Below, piece by piece: positions 18,036-26,891 of a stretch of DNA of 64,000 nt. Below the pieces are notes generated by a model. The model searched no databases and was not told where the DNA came from. It saw only the letters and a list, made by a program, of their open reading frames with translations. The position numbers were made by a program, and so were the translations under genes. Each line of letters opens with the position of its first letter. The first letter of the stretch is position 1. The DNA is from Vibrio aerogenes. Lineage in GTDB: Bacteria; Pseudomonadota; Gammaproteobacteria; Enterobacterales; Vibrionaceae. The stretch lies in the NCBI RefSeq assembly GCF_024346755.1, contig NZ_AP024861.1, positions 2,232,001 to 2,296,000 on the forward strand. The letters are read 5' to 3'.

Positions 18036-18573
18036 GATTATTTTATCCGCATTGATTCTCATGCTGCCGCTGATCATTTCCGGTTCCTTTCACATGATGG
18101 TGGTCAAACGAAACTGGTTCTCTGCCTGGGCCATTCCGCTCAATGAACACGCCTTCGGCAGGAATAAAACCTGGCGGGGTATGTTGGTGATGCCGCTTGC
18201 CACCATTCCCGGCACCGTCCTGATCTGCATCCTTTACACCTGGTTCCAGCCATGGATGCTGGTTGACCTGACCACCACAGATCCGGTGTTGCTGGGCATT
18301 TTGCTTGGCATCGGCTATGTGATTCCTGAACTGCCGAATTCATGGGTCAAACGCCGGTTGAAGATTCCGCCGGGCCAGCAGGCGGCAAAAAATGCGTTCT
18401 GGTTTACGCTGATTGATCAGACGGACTCAGCCATTGGCTGCGCGATTGTATACGCACTCATGCTTGATGTGCCGGTGATCGTCTTTCTCTGGATTATTTT
18501 ACTCGGCCCGCTGGTGCATCTGATTGTGAATCTCACCCTCTACAGCATTGGCCTGAGAAAACAACCCTTTTGA
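18025..18573 (+). CDS. CarS/DUF46-type CDP-lipid synthase
   Basis: 182 residues with four to five transmembrane segments. GRNKTWRGMLV matches the KTxRG motif of CDP-archaeol synthase (CarS), and PNSWVKRRLKIPPG followed by TLIDQTDSAIG matches its conserved KRRLGI and LDQxD block. CarS makes CDP-archaeol from unsaturated archaetidic acid and CTP; bacterial members are largely uncharacterised. The ATG at 18025 has GGAGG upstream and overlaps the previous stop. Here it would activate a phosphorylated lipid for the PssA-like enzyme next door, doing the job CdsA does in ordinary phospholipid synthesis. Confidence 0.75.
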   Translation: MWAEIILSALILMLPLIISGSFHMMVVKRNWFSAWAIPLNEHAFGRNKTWRGMLVMPLATIPGTVLICILYTWFQPWMLVDLTTTDPVLLGILLGIGYVIPELPNSWVKRRLKIPPGQQAAKNAFWFTLIDQTDSAIGCAIVYALMLDVPVIVFLWIILLGPLVHLIVNLTLYSIGLRKQPF

Positions 18574-18589
18574 TGTGAGGCGAAATCGT

Positions 18590-19561
18590 ATGCCAGTACC
18601 CAATCAACCCTCAGATTCTGACCGGCGCTCCGTTTCTGAAACACGGGCCGGGCCAGTTAAACCACACCGGATTCCGCAGATACAGTACATCAACCGGGAA
18701 ACCGGGCTGAAAGAAACGGAACGGGTTTATGGTGAACAAGCACTGATGTTTCTGTATCACACCCGATCCGGTGTGTTCCTGCGTAAACACCTGTTTCGTC
18801 ATCCCTGGTTCAGCCACCTGAACGCGATAAAAAAGCGCCTGTGGCTCAGCCGCAGGCACATCCGTGAATTTGCGGATACTTTCGGTGTCGCGATCGATGA
18901 AGCAGAAAAACCCATCGGCGACTATCACTCGCTGGATGAATTTTTCTGCCGCCGTCTGACACCACAGGCCCGTCCTCTGTGCCCGGAGCACCGGGCGCTG
19001 CTGTCACCGGCGGATGGCCGGGTACTCTGTTACCCCATCCGGCCAGGCGCCAAAATGCAGCTCAAGGGCCAGCAGGTCAGTCTGGAAGCGCTGCTCCGGT
19101 CTGCGGAAAGCGCAGCGGCACTTGATGGCGGCACAGCCCTGGTGATCCGGCTGGCTCCCAAAGACTATCACCGTTTCCATTTTCCGTGTGACGGGACACT
19201 GGCTCACCAGAAAAATATCTCAGGACCACTGGAATCAGTGCATCCGATCGCTTTAAGCAGTGGCGCCCAAAGTTTCCTGAATAAACGCACGATCACCACC
19301 ATCACATCACCGCACTTCGGGGAGATTGTCATGGCAGAAATTGGTGCCCTGACGATTGGCACCATCGAACAAACATTCAGTGGCACGACCTTTTCACGGG
19401 GTCAGGAAAAAGGCTGTTTTCGTTTTGGCGGCTCAACCGTCGTCCTGCTGTGGGGCCCCGAAGGCCCGACAGTCGATGCAGACATCCTGGCCAACAGCAC
19501 CAGCGGCATTGAAACACTGGTGAAATACGGCACACAAATCGCTGCCCTGCATAACAATTAA
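18590..19561 (+). CDS. Phosphatidylserine decarboxylase homologue, clostridial type
   Basis: 323 residues. Conserved blocks are EAEKPIGDYHSLDEFFCRRL, LLSPADGRVL (catalytic Asp), LAPKDYHRFHFPCDG (His) and FRFGGSTVVLLW, where the G-S bond of GGST is the self-cleavage site giving the pyruvoyl alpha subunit. The FGGST form and long N-terminus are of the Gram-positive/clostridial type, unlike the LGST form usual for proteobacterial housekeeping enzymes, so this is probably a second, specialised PSD. The ATG at 18590 has GAGG at 8 bases. It would convert the seryl lipid made by the PssA-like enzyme to the ethanolamine lipid. Confidence 0.85.
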   Translation: MPVPNQPSDSDRRSVSETRAGPVKPHRIPQIQYINRETGLKETERVYGEQALMFLYHTRSGVFLRKHLFRHPWFSHLNAIKKRLWLSRRHIREFADTFGVAIDEAEKPIGDYHSLDEFFCRRLTPQARPLCPEHRALLSPADGRVLCYPIRPGAKMQLKGQQVSLEALLRSAESAAALDGGTALVIRLAPKDYHRFHFPCDGTLAHQKNISGPLESVHPIALSSGAQSFLNKRTITTITSPHFGEIVMAEIGALTIGTIEQTFSGTTFSRGQEKGCFRFGGSTVVLLWGPEGPTVDADILANSTSGIETLVKYGTQIAALHNN

Positions 19562-19593
19562 CAGATTTAACATCATCGACAGATTCAACGACC

Positions 19594-22317
19594 ATGAAAC
19601 AAAACTACATTATTCATACACCAAATGATGCCGCTGAAAAGCAGGCACAGCTCGGCGGTAAAGCGGGCAACCTGTTCCGCCTTCAGTCGGCGGGGCTCAA
19701 AGTCCCTGAGTTTATCTGCATCTCTGCAGAGGCATACCGTCAGTCAACCGCCGCCATCCGGCCACAAATCCGGCAATATCTGGACCAGTGCCAGTTCGGC
19801 TCGCTCGACTCACTCACCGCAACGGCCAAAGCAATACAGGCCCTGATTTTGTCTTGTGAACTCCCCGAAGCCCTGTGTCAGGCGCTGGAGGAACACCTCA
19901 ATCACTTTGAAACGACGACGCAGTTCTCCGTCCGTTCATCAGCCATCAGTGAAGATGGTGACCGAAACTCCTTTGCCGGACAGCTCGGTACATGGCTGAA
20001 TGTCAGTGGTGCCGATATTCAGGCCAAAATCAAAGCCTGCTGGGCCAGTGCTTTTGAACCCGGCGTGCTGACTTATATTCACCAGCGCACCAATATCCGT
20101 CATGAAGAGAATGCGGTTGCCGTGGTAATTCAGCGGATGGTGCATGCTGTCAGTTCAGGCGTCATGTTTCAGGCTGACCCGCAAAACGGGCTGGAAAAAC
20201 TGGCCATTGCCGCCGGTTACGGACTGGGAGAAGGCATTGTTGGCGACAAGGTAGAAACCGATTTATACCTCTTTGATAAACCTACCCGGACATGGCAGCT
20301 GCACATCGAAGAGAAACAGCGGCAACTGCGCAGTCATCCCGGAGGCGGCACGCAGGAAACCAGAGTACAACCGGACCTGCAAAAACAGGCGGTGCTTTCT
20401 GAGCAGCAGCGGCTGGCCCTGCTGCAGGCTTCAGACCAGATAGCCCGGATTTATACCACCTGGCAGGATATCGAATGGTCGTTCGATCACAGCGGGCAAC
20501 TTTATATTCTGCAGTCCCGCCCGATCACAACGATTCCCGCCGGACATGAACGTGTCTTTGATAACTGTAATATTGCAGAAAGCTATCCGGGTATCATTCT
20601 GCCGATGACATTTTCCATCGTCCGCAATGATTATTATCACTGCATGAAAGGCACGATGCAGATGCTGGGTATCCCGGCCAGTGTGATCAAAGACCGGGAA
20701 GACGTGTTACAGCATCTGGTCGGATTTATTCATGGCCGCACGTATTACAACATCAGTAACTGGTACCGGATATTTCTGACCATTCCTTATTTTAAACAAC
20801 GGTTTATTCACTTTTTTGAACAAATGGTCGGCACCGACGGTTCCTTCACCGACAATCTGGATGACATGCCGCTCAGCCGCTCAGCGCGTTTGAGAACAGC
20901 GGTGATGTTTCCGCTGAAACTGGGCTATTACGCACTGCGCCACCGGCAGATGATCAACAAATATTTTGCGATTACCGCTGAAATCCGCCGGGATTACGAA
21001 GCCATTGATACCGACAATGCCGGTTCTGATACGCTCATCGCAGCACTGCATCAGCTGGTGATCCGGTTTACCGAATCGATGGCGTTCCCGCTGCTCAATG
21101 ATTTTTATGCCATGTCCTTTATGGCGCTGACCCGCGAGCAGTTTGCCAGGGCCGGTATTGCCGATGCAGATAATCTCATCAATCAGTTACTCGGCAATCA
21201 GTCGGTAGAGAGCACCAAACCTGTTGATTCCCTCAATACCCTGATCACACAGGTTCGACGCGATGAACAACTGCAGTCCTGTTTAAAACGGCTGAAACAG
21301 ATGCCACATCTGAACCAGCCACAGGCGCTCGCCAGTGCGCTGACTCACGAAGGATACACAGCTTTTGCCGCGGCGCTGAAAGGGCATATTGAACGCTACG
21401 GCTACCGGTCCCCGAAAGAACTGATTATGGAAGCCAGTACTTTCCACGAAAATCCATTCCATTTACTGCATATCCTGCTCGAGTCAGCGGCACAGGAACC
21501 GTCAGAGCCAGCACCAGCGACCGATGCCGGACCGCAGCTGGAAGCCGCACTCAGTCAGAGTAAGAAAAAACGCTGGCTGAAATGGTTACTGAAGAAAACA
21601 CGCCAGGCGATTGCTAACCGCGAAGCCACCCGTCTGGACCGGGGGCTGCATTTCTCTTTCTTCAGAACCCTGCTCCACCATATCGGTCACCGTCTGGTCA
21701 GCGAAAATATGCTCACCCGGGCGGAGGATATTTTCTATCTGACATTATCTGAACTGGAAGATTTTCGTCAGGGTTGCGGCGTCACCTCAGACTTCAGGCC
21801 GTTAGTGGCACTGAGAAAGAATGAGGTAAAAAATCAGGAGCGAAAAACGCAGGATAACAAAATATTTACCCGCGGCAGCGTTTATGCCAATACAATCCCG
21901 GATATCCGGCTGAATTTACAAGACAATCCGGATATATTAAAAGGCGTCGGCTGTGCCGGAGACCGGGTCAGTGCACCCGCACGGATTATCACCGACCCGT
22001 CTCAGGGCTCTGACCTGAAAGGCCGGATTATGGTCTCAGAAACAACCGATCCGGGTTGGGTATTTTTAATGACGATGTCAGCGGGGTTAATCTCAGAACG
22101 GGGCAGCCTGCTGTCTCATACTGCCATTATTGGCCGGGAACTGGGCATTCCGACGGTGGTTGGCGTGAAACACGCCACCCGTTATATTCAGGATGGCAGC
22201 CCAATCACCCTGAACGGAAAAACCGGGGAAATTCATCTGAATGAAGCAAAGAACCCGGCGGTTTCTCCCGTGTCTGAAACGGATTCAGCCACCGGAGCAG
22301 AGCAACTGCCAGCCTGA
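19594..22317 (+). CDS. PEP-synthase/rifampicin-phosphotransferase-like dikinase (second copy)
   Basis: 907 residues, same architecture as the first copy: LGGKAGNLFRLQSAG, FSVRSSAISEDGDRNSFAG, SSGVMFQADP, LYILQSRPIT in the ATP-grasp half; a diverged middle (about 320-790); and a C-terminal phospho-His domain with ERGSLLSHTAIIGRELGIP (His near 842). It lacks a PEP barrel. The two copies differ most in the middle, where substrates should bind, so they probably act on different substrates within one pathway. The gene lies 32 bp after the PSD homologue. A 21-base hairpin follows the stop. Confidence 0.8.
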   Translation: MKQNYIIHTPNDAAEKQAQLGGKAGNLFRLQSAGLKVPEFICISAEAYRQSTAAIRPQIRQYLDQCQFGSLDSLTATAKAIQALILSCELPEALCQALEEHLNHFETTTQFSVRSSAISEDGDRNSFAGQLGTWLNVSGADIQAKIKACWASAFEPGVLTYIHQRTNIRHEENAVAVVIQRMVHAVSSGVMFQADPQNGLEKLAIAAGYGLGEGIVGDKVETDLYLFDKPTRTWQLHIEEKQRQLRSHPGGGTQETRVQPDLQKQAVLSEQQRLALLQASDQIARIYTTWQDIEWSFDHSGQLYILQSRPITTIPAGHERVFDNCNIAESYPGIILPMTFSIVRNDYYHCMKGTMQMLGIPASVIKDREDVLQHLVGFIHGRTYYNISNWYRIFLTIPYFKQRFIHFFEQMVGTDGSFTDNLDDMPLSRSARLRTAVMFPLKLGYYALRHRQMINKYFAITAEIRRDYEAIDTDNAGSDTLIAALHQLVIRFTESMAFPLLNDFYAMSFMALTREQFARAGIADADNLINQLLGNQSVESTKPVDSLNTLITQVRRDEQLQSCLKRLKQMPHLNQPQALASALTHEGYTAFAAALKGHIERYGYRSPKELIMEASTFHENPFHLLHILLESAAQEPSEPAPATDAGPQLEAALSQSKKKRWLKWLLKKTRQAIANREATRLDRGLHFSFFRTLLHHIGHRLVSENMLTRAEDIFYLTLSELEDFRQGCGVTSDFRPLVALRKNEVKNQERKTQDNKIFTRGSVYANTIPDIRLNLQDNPDILKGVGCAGDRVSAPARIITDPSQGSDLKGRIMVSETTDPGWVFLMTMSAGLISERGSLLSHTAIIGRELGIPTVVGVKHATRYIQDGSPITLNGKTGEIHLNEAKNPAVSPVSETDSATGAEQLPA

Positions 22318-22332
22318 CGCGGCCGTCCGTCC

Positions 22333-22353
22333 CTCCCCCTGAAAAAGGGGGAG
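22333..22353. repeat. REP-like C/G-rich hairpin
   Basis: CTCCCCC (22333-22339) and GGGGGAG (22347-22353) form a stable stem between the second dikinase and the UbiA gene. It could protect or partly end the upstream mRNA and so lower expression of the last gene. CTCCCCCTGAAAAAGGGGGAG-type hairpins are common dispersed elements in gammaproteobacteria. Confidence 0.5.
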
Positions 22354-22401
22354 AGTCTGATAAGAGGGACAAGGGTATGATAAGAGAAACAGGAGTCTGT
22401 T

Positions 22402-23268
22402 TTGTGGCGTAAAGTATTCAAAATCATAGGTCTGTACAGCCGGGAACGCAGTCCTGCCGGGATCACCCTGCTGATTTCGGTTCTGTTGCTGGCCCCCGTC
22501 ATCAAACATCCCGTCCACCCGGTCGTCCTGTTTACCGGCATACTTTCAGCAGTGTTGATGTTATTCCTGATTCGCCTGTCTGATGATTTATGCGATCTGG
22601 GGATTGATCGCATCGCTCACCCGGAGCGCCTGCTGTGCCGCGATCAATTCAGTGTGTCTATTCTGAAACGATGTCGCTGGCTGGTAACAGGGCCGCTCAT
22701 CGTCATGAATACTGTGGCGGCAGCCCACCCTGTTGCCATGCTGATTTTTTTACTGTCCGCCCTGCTGATTTGCAGCTTATTTTTTTTCATCAAGCCCTGG
22801 CTGCCAACCTTGGTTCATACCGCATTGCTGAATGCGATGCTGGGTATTTTTCCCTGTTATGCCGGGGTATTAACCACCGGGCACATCGGGATGGCACACC
22901 TGCTGATGGCGCTTTTCTTCTGGCTCGGCAGCTTTGCCCATGATTTATCTCACTCGCTGCTGGATACGGCGCACACCCCTCCCGGTCAGCTCAAACCACT
23001 GAACCGGTTCAACCAGAAAACACTGGCGATGACATCACTGGCCCTTTATTTACTCAGTGCCGGCACCGGTTATCTGCTGTTTCACTATCAGGCAGTCAGC
23101 TCTGTTTTCCTGGCCGCACTTGGCATTTGCACACTGGTGATCATACGTCTGGAATGCGCACTCATCCGCCATCCGACCCGCAATACAGCCCGGCCGTTTT
23201 ACGTCTGGGGCTACCTGTTCTTTCTGCTACCGGTGCTGGCCGACATCGCTTTCCACCTGTTTCACTGA
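22402..23268 (+). CDS. UbiA-superfamily prenyltransferase
   Basis: 288 residues, about eight hydrophobic segments. First Asp-rich motif RLSDDLCDLGIDRIAHPERLL (UbiA pattern NDxxDxxxD...PxR, with S-D replacing N-D) and second motif DLSHSLLD. Members transfer an isoprenoid or related chain onto an acceptor in the membrane; archaeal DGGGP synthase belongs here. The start is TTG with AGGAG seven bases upstream. It is the last gene of the operon, 84 bp after the second dikinase. Together with the CarS-, PssA- and PSD-like genes it parallels the archaeal polar lipid route. Acceptor and donor are unknown. Confidence 0.75.
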   Translation: MWRKVFKIIGLYSRERSPAGITLLISVLLLAPVIKHPVHPVVLFTGILSAVLMLFLIRLSDDLCDLGIDRIAHPERLLCRDQFSVSILKRCRWLVTGPLIVMNTVAAAHPVAMLIFLLSALLICSLFFFIKPWLPTLVHTALLNAMLGIFPCYAGVLTTGHIGMAHLLMALFFWLGSFAHDLSHSLLDTAHTPPGQLKPLNRFNQKTLAMTSLALYLLSAGTGYLLFHYQAVSSVFLAALGICTLVIIRLECALIRHPTRNTARPFYVWGYLFFLLPVLADIAFHLFH

Positions 23269-23288
23269 GCAACCTGATCTGAGCGCGC

Positions 23289-23780
23289 TCAGCCGCTACC
23301 GGCGCTGTCGCTAACCACTTTTTCCATCAGAAAATTGTTAAGGATTTGTCCGCGTATCTCACATGCGTTTTCACGAACCACCGAAAACCCCATGTGTTCA
23401 TAAAACGGTCTGGCGGTCAGACTGACTTCGGAATAAAACCGGGTCATCCCGGCTTTTGCCCCGGTCTCCAGCACATGCTGCATCAGTGCTGTTCCCACAC
23501 CCAGCCCCTGATATTGATGATGGCAGAAAAAATGGTCAATCAAACCATCCGGCTGTAAATCGGTATAGCCGACAATTGTCCCGTTGATTTCAGCCACAAC
23601 CGGCTGATTATCATCCATCTTCTGCTGCCAGATCGCCATATCAAATCCCTCCGGCGCCCATGCTTGTGTCTGGGCCGGTGAATAATCCCGAATGTTGATA
23701 TGGCGCACCGTATGATAAAAAAGTTGCCACAACATCGGGGCATCACTGGATTGATAAGCCCGGATAGTGAGTGCTGTCAA
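23289..23780 (-). CDS. GNAT-family acetyltransferase
   Basis: 163 residues with GNAT landmarks: TIRAYQSSDAPMLWQLF at the start, VGYTDLQPDGLIDHFFCHHQYQGLGVGTALMQHVL containing the acetyl-CoA loop Q-x-x-G-x-G, and ARPFYEHMGFSVV near the end. It transfers an acetyl group to an unidentified amine in the cytoplasm. It is convergent with the UbiA gene, 20 bp apart, so it is not part of that operon. Confidence 0.85.
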   Translation of the reverse strand: MTALTIRAYQSSDAPMLWQLFYHTVRHINIRDYSPAQTQAWAPEGFDMAIWQQKMDDNQPVVAEINGTIVGYTDLQPDGLIDHFFCHHQYQGLGVGTALMQHVLETGAKAGMTRFYSEVSLTARPFYEHMGFSVVRENACEIRGQILNNFLMEKVVSDSAGSG

Positions 23781-23917
23781 TGTCTTTTCCCCGCAGATTA
23801 TTCTGATTTTCAGTAAGGTATCGAATTCTGATCACCCGGACAACCGGAAAAATAATGTAGGCATCGGCCTTCACCTTGGTTATAGTTGATTATATTTATC
23901 CAGATCCGGAGACAAAT

Positions 23918-24778
23918 ATGCCAGAAAAATGCCGGTGGTATTGTGTCACTTCGGTGTTGCTTTGCCTGCTTTTAGCCGGGTGTTCCGGACAGTTTTTGTT
24001 TCGCAATATCGACTGGTTCGTACGTGATTATGTGGATGACTATGTCTCACTCACGGATGCGCAGGAAGAGATACTGGATGAAGAAGTTCACCGCATCCAG
24101 CGCTGGATGATTCATCATGCAGTCGCAGAATACATCCGCTTTCTTGATCAGCTCTCCGGACTCAACCCGGCTGAGATTTCATCCGGTGAATTCTCATCAC
24201 TCCGGCAACAAACACTGGTGTTTACCCGCACACTGATGAAACAGGCAGCCCCTGCAATCACCCGCCTTTCAGAAACGTTCACGCCAGAACAGTCCCAGCA
24301 ATTTATCTCGGCTTTACACCAGCGCCATCATGATCTGAATAAAAAATATCTGTTTGGGACTGCCGAAGAACTCAGGGAAAAAGCCGAAAAACGCATCCGG
24401 GAACGTCTGGAAACATGGCTGGGCGATCTGACGCCAGAACAAAATCAAACGATCCGGGTCTGGATCAACCATAACGATATGAATTCACGGACCTGGCGAA
24501 CCTGGCAGCACAAGCTGGAAGCGGAAGCACAGTCTTTGATGGACCAGAGAAAAAAGCCGGCAAGCTTTCAGGCCCGGCTCAATGACTTATTACAAAATAC
24601 AGAAAGCTATTACCCTCCTGGCTTTCGCAGGCTGGTTGAACATAATCAGCGCACCAGTCAGACTTATCTGTTGCAAATCATCCACCAGATGACTCCGGCC
24701 CAGACAAAACATTTCCGGCAAGAAATACAGGACTGGAAAGATATCGCACTGGAAATTCAAAACACGGTCATCAAATAA
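23918..24778 (+). CDS. DUF6279-type lipoprotein
   Basis: 286 residues from the ATG at 23918 (SD GGAG, 6 bases). The N-terminus has a basic start (PEKCRWYC), a hydrophobic core and lipobox LLLAGCS, so it should be a lipoprotein anchored in the envelope. The rest is helical and charged, with WFVRDYVDDYVSLTDAQE and repeated R/E-rich helices, as in the DUF6279 family seen in Vibrio and relatives. The role is unknown. It stands alone, followed by a small tandem repeat. Confidence 0.75.
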   Translation: MPEKCRWYCVTSVLLCLLLAGCSGQFLFRNIDWFVRDYVDDYVSLTDAQEEILDEEVHRIQRWMIHHAVAEYIRFLDQLSGLNPAEISSGEFSSLRQQTLVFTRTLMKQAAPAITRLSETFTPEQSQQFISALHQRHHDLNKKYLFGTAEELREKAEKRIRERLETWLGDLTPEQNQTIRVWINHNDMNSRTWRTWQHKLEAEAQSLMDQRKKPASFQARLNDLLQNTESYYPPGFRRLVEHNQRTSQTYLLQIIHQMTPAQTKHFRQEIQDWKDIALEIQNTVIK

Positions 24779-24860
24779 CGTCAGGGTGACCGGAAAGTAT
24801 GATGATACGGTCATAAACCTCTCGCCAGCCGCCACGCCACCCGTTATGATAACGCTTTCT

Positions 24861-24937
24861 GTTCATAGCGCTTTTTGTTCATAGCGCTTTTTGTTCATGG
24901 CGCTGTCTGTTCATAGCGCTTTCTCTGTTCATACTGC
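24861..24937. repeat. 16-bp tandem repeat, about five units
   Basis: GTTCATAGCGCTTTTT repeats at 24861, 24877, 24893, 24909 and, after an 18-base step, 24927, with small changes. Each unit holds the palindrome AGCGCT. It lies in the leader of the HAD hydrolase gene, ending 30 bp before its start, so unit number could influence that gene. Confidence 0.75.
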
Positions 24938-24967
24938 GTATTAATCCTGAAAGGTAAGGAATCATTA

Positions 24968-25657
24968 ATGTCTGTCTGTGCTGTACTCTTCGATATGGAT
25001 GGCCTGCTGCTTGATAGCGAACGGCCGGCGCTGAAAAACTTTCAGGCGACCTGCCGGCAGTTTGGTCTGAATGATTTTACGGAAGTGTATCTGACCTGTA
25101 TCGGCACCAACCTCGCCCGGACGCACGAGATTTTACAGCAAGCCATGGGACAGGTGGTCGATTATCCGGCATTCGCCCAAACGCGGGAGGAAAATTATCA
25201 GGCGCTGCTCGCGCAGGGAAATGTACCGCTGAAACCCGGCGCTTCTGAACTCCTTCAACAACTTCAGGCACTGGGCATGCCTATGGCAGTCGCCACATCG
25301 ACCCACCGGGAACGCGCATTACTGAAACTTCGCCAGACCGGGCTGACCGGTTATTTTCAGACGGTGATCGGCGGCGATCAGGTCACACACAGTAAACCTG
25401 CCCCGGAAATTTATCTGAAAGCCGCCGCCGCATTGAATATCGCTCCGGCAGATTGCCTCGTACTGGAAGATTCAGCCAATGGTGTGCGTGCCGGTGTCGC
25501 AGCCGGTATGCAGGTCATTCAGATCCCGGATCTCATTCAGCCGGATGCGCAGCTGCTGACGCTGGGACATACGGTCTGTGACAGCCTGACCGAAGTACCC
25601 CGGCACTGTACATTCACTCCTGCAAACATTTCTGCGGTTGATTCATGTTGTCATTAA
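24968..25657 (+). CDS. HAD-superfamily phosphatase (beta-phosphoglucomutase-like)
   Basis: 229 residues. Motif I LFDMDGLLLDSE, motif II VATSTHRERA, motif III Lys in GGDQVTHSKPAPEIYLKAA, and motif IV VLEDSANGVRAGVAAGM are all present, with a helical cap between I and II. This is the HAD-IA sugar-phosphatase/phosphoglucomutase group; the substrate is probably a small phosphorylated metabolite. The ATG is preceded by AAGGTAAGGA. The stop is followed after 10 bp by the next start, suggesting a two-gene operon with the LysE protein. Confidence 0.85.
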   Translation: MSVCAVLFDMDGLLLDSERPALKNFQATCRQFGLNDFTEVYLTCIGTNLARTHEILQQAMGQVVDYPAFAQTREENYQALLAQGNVPLKPGASELLQQLQALGMPMAVATSTHRERALLKLRQTGLTGYFQTVIGGDQVTHSKPAPEIYLKAAAALNIAPADCLVLEDSANGVRAGVAAGMQVIQIPDLIQPDAQLLTLGHTVCDSLTEVPRHCTFTPANISAVDSCCH

Positions 25658-25667
25658 GGAGAATACG

Positions 25668-26282
25668 ATGACCCTCACCCACTGGCTACCCTTTTTCACC
25701 ATTTGTTTGCTGGGCGCGATGTCTCCCGGTCCCAGCCTGGCTATTGTCGCCCGGCATGCTTTGGCAGGCAATCGTTTGAACGGGCTGGCGGCGGCATGGG
25801 CGCACGCCTGCGGCATTGCTTTCTATGCGTTTATCACGATGTCAGGTCTGGCGATTATCCTCCGGCAACACCCGACGTTGTTTCAGGCCATCAGCTATGC
25901 CGGCGCTATCTATCTTGCTTATCTTGGTTTCAGGGCACTCCGGTCTCAAAATGGTCTGGCAGCTAAACTGGAATCAGGCCAGCAAACCTCCGTGTTACAA
26001 TCGGCCCGTGAAGGCGCACTGATCTCCTTGCTGAATCCGAAAATTGCCTTGTTTTTTATCGCGCTGTTCAGCCAGTTTGTCGCACTGGGTCATGAGATAA
26101 CCGGCCGGATCATTATCGTTGCCACACCGGCGGTAGTGGATGGTTTGTGGTACAGCCTGGTGACATTGTTGCTGTCAAGTGCACACGTGGTCGACCGTAT
26201 CCGGTCCAAAGCCGTGATGGTTGATCGCCTGTCAGGAATCGTATTGATTTTACTGGCTGTCCGGGTTCTTTTCGTTATCTGA
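25668..26282 (+). CDS. LysE/RhtB-family exporter
   Basis: 204 residues from the ATG at 25668 (SD AAGGAG). GAMSPGPSLAIVARHALAGNR is the family N-terminal signature and SLLNPKIALFFIALFSQF the conserved mid-protein motif; about six membrane segments. It exports an amino acid or similar metabolite. It directly follows the HAD phosphatase gene and is convergent with an L,D-transpeptidase gene. It differs from the LysE paralogue at 1745-2365 in sequence. Confidence 0.85.
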   Translation: MTLTHWLPFFTICLLGAMSPGPSLAIVARHALAGNRLNGLAAAWAHACGIAFYAFITMSGLAIILRQHPTLFQAISYAGAIYLAYLGFRALRSQNGLAAKLESGQQTSVLQSAREGALISLLNPKIALFFIALFSQFVALGHEITGRIIIVATPAVVDGLWYSLVTLLLSSAHVVDRIRSKAVMVDRLSGIVLILLAVRVLFVI

Positions 26283-26308
26283 CCGCCCGGACAGAACACG
26301 CCCCGGAG

Positions 26309-26803
26309 TCACCATTCAATCCGGATCGGGGTGCCGACTTTGACCAGCGCCATAAATTCGTCCATTTCGTGGTTGGTTAACGCAATACAGCCATCGGTCC
26401 AGTTAAACCGCTGAGCCACATGACCCAGACTGCCGAAACCATTTTTTTGTCCGTGGACCATGATCAACCCACCGGGGGAAACCCCGGCTTTTCTGGCGTT
26501 GGCGATGTCCTGCTCATTCGGATAGCTGATATGCATCGCCCGGTAAAAGGACGAATCTTCTTTTTTATAGTCCAGTGTATACGTCCCTTCGGGCGTTTTT
26601 TCATCCCCCTGCTGCCGTTTGTGACCTTTCGGATTCGCACCCAGCGCAATTCGAAACTGTTTCACCACCTGATTCCCGTTCATCAGATACATTATCCGCT
26701 CGGATTTATCAACTTTCACCAGATCAACGCTGGCGTATCCGGGCAGGGAAATCAGGCAAACCATCAACAACATCAATTTCATAAGGAAGTGATCATCTCT
26801 CAT
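26309..26803 (-). CDS. L,D-transpeptidase family protein (YkuD domain, YafK-like)
   Basis: 164 residues. A signal peptide (KLMLLMVCLISLPGYA) is followed by VDLVKVDKSERIMYL and FRIALGANPKGHK, then the catalytic block HGQKNGFGSLGH...WTDGCIALTN with the nucleophile Cys. It acts in the periplasm on peptidoglycan stem peptides or removes lipoprotein/peptidoglycan links. No LysM domain is present. The ORF is convergent with the LysE gene and is preceded by a LysR gene on the same strand 88 bp upstream. Confidence 0.85.
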   Translation of the reverse strand: MRDDHFLMKLMLLMVCLISLPGYASVDLVKVDKSERIMYLMNGNQVVKQFRIALGANPKGHKRQQGDEKTPEGTYTLDYKKEDSSFYRAMHISYPNEQDIANARKAGVSPGGLIMVHGQKNGFGSLGHVAQRFNWTDGCIALTNHEMDEFMALVKVGTPIRIEW

Positions 26804-26891
26804 CGCTGACTCAAAAACCTCCGGGTCATCAGGGCGTGTTTAAAGCGGTCATGGTATGTCGGTTTAATTTTAGTTCAGACCGAATCAATCG

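Noticed and set aside
17352..18077. 241-residue minus-strand ORF opposite the PssA-like gene
   Set aside because: Fully antisense to a recognised gene in a coherent plus-strand operon; no family features.
11841..23268. Prodigiosin or tambjamine cluster
   Set aside because: Only the dikinase-like and aminotransferase/reductase ideas match; there is no proline-loading, PCP or oxidase gene set, and phospholipid enzymes fill the rest.
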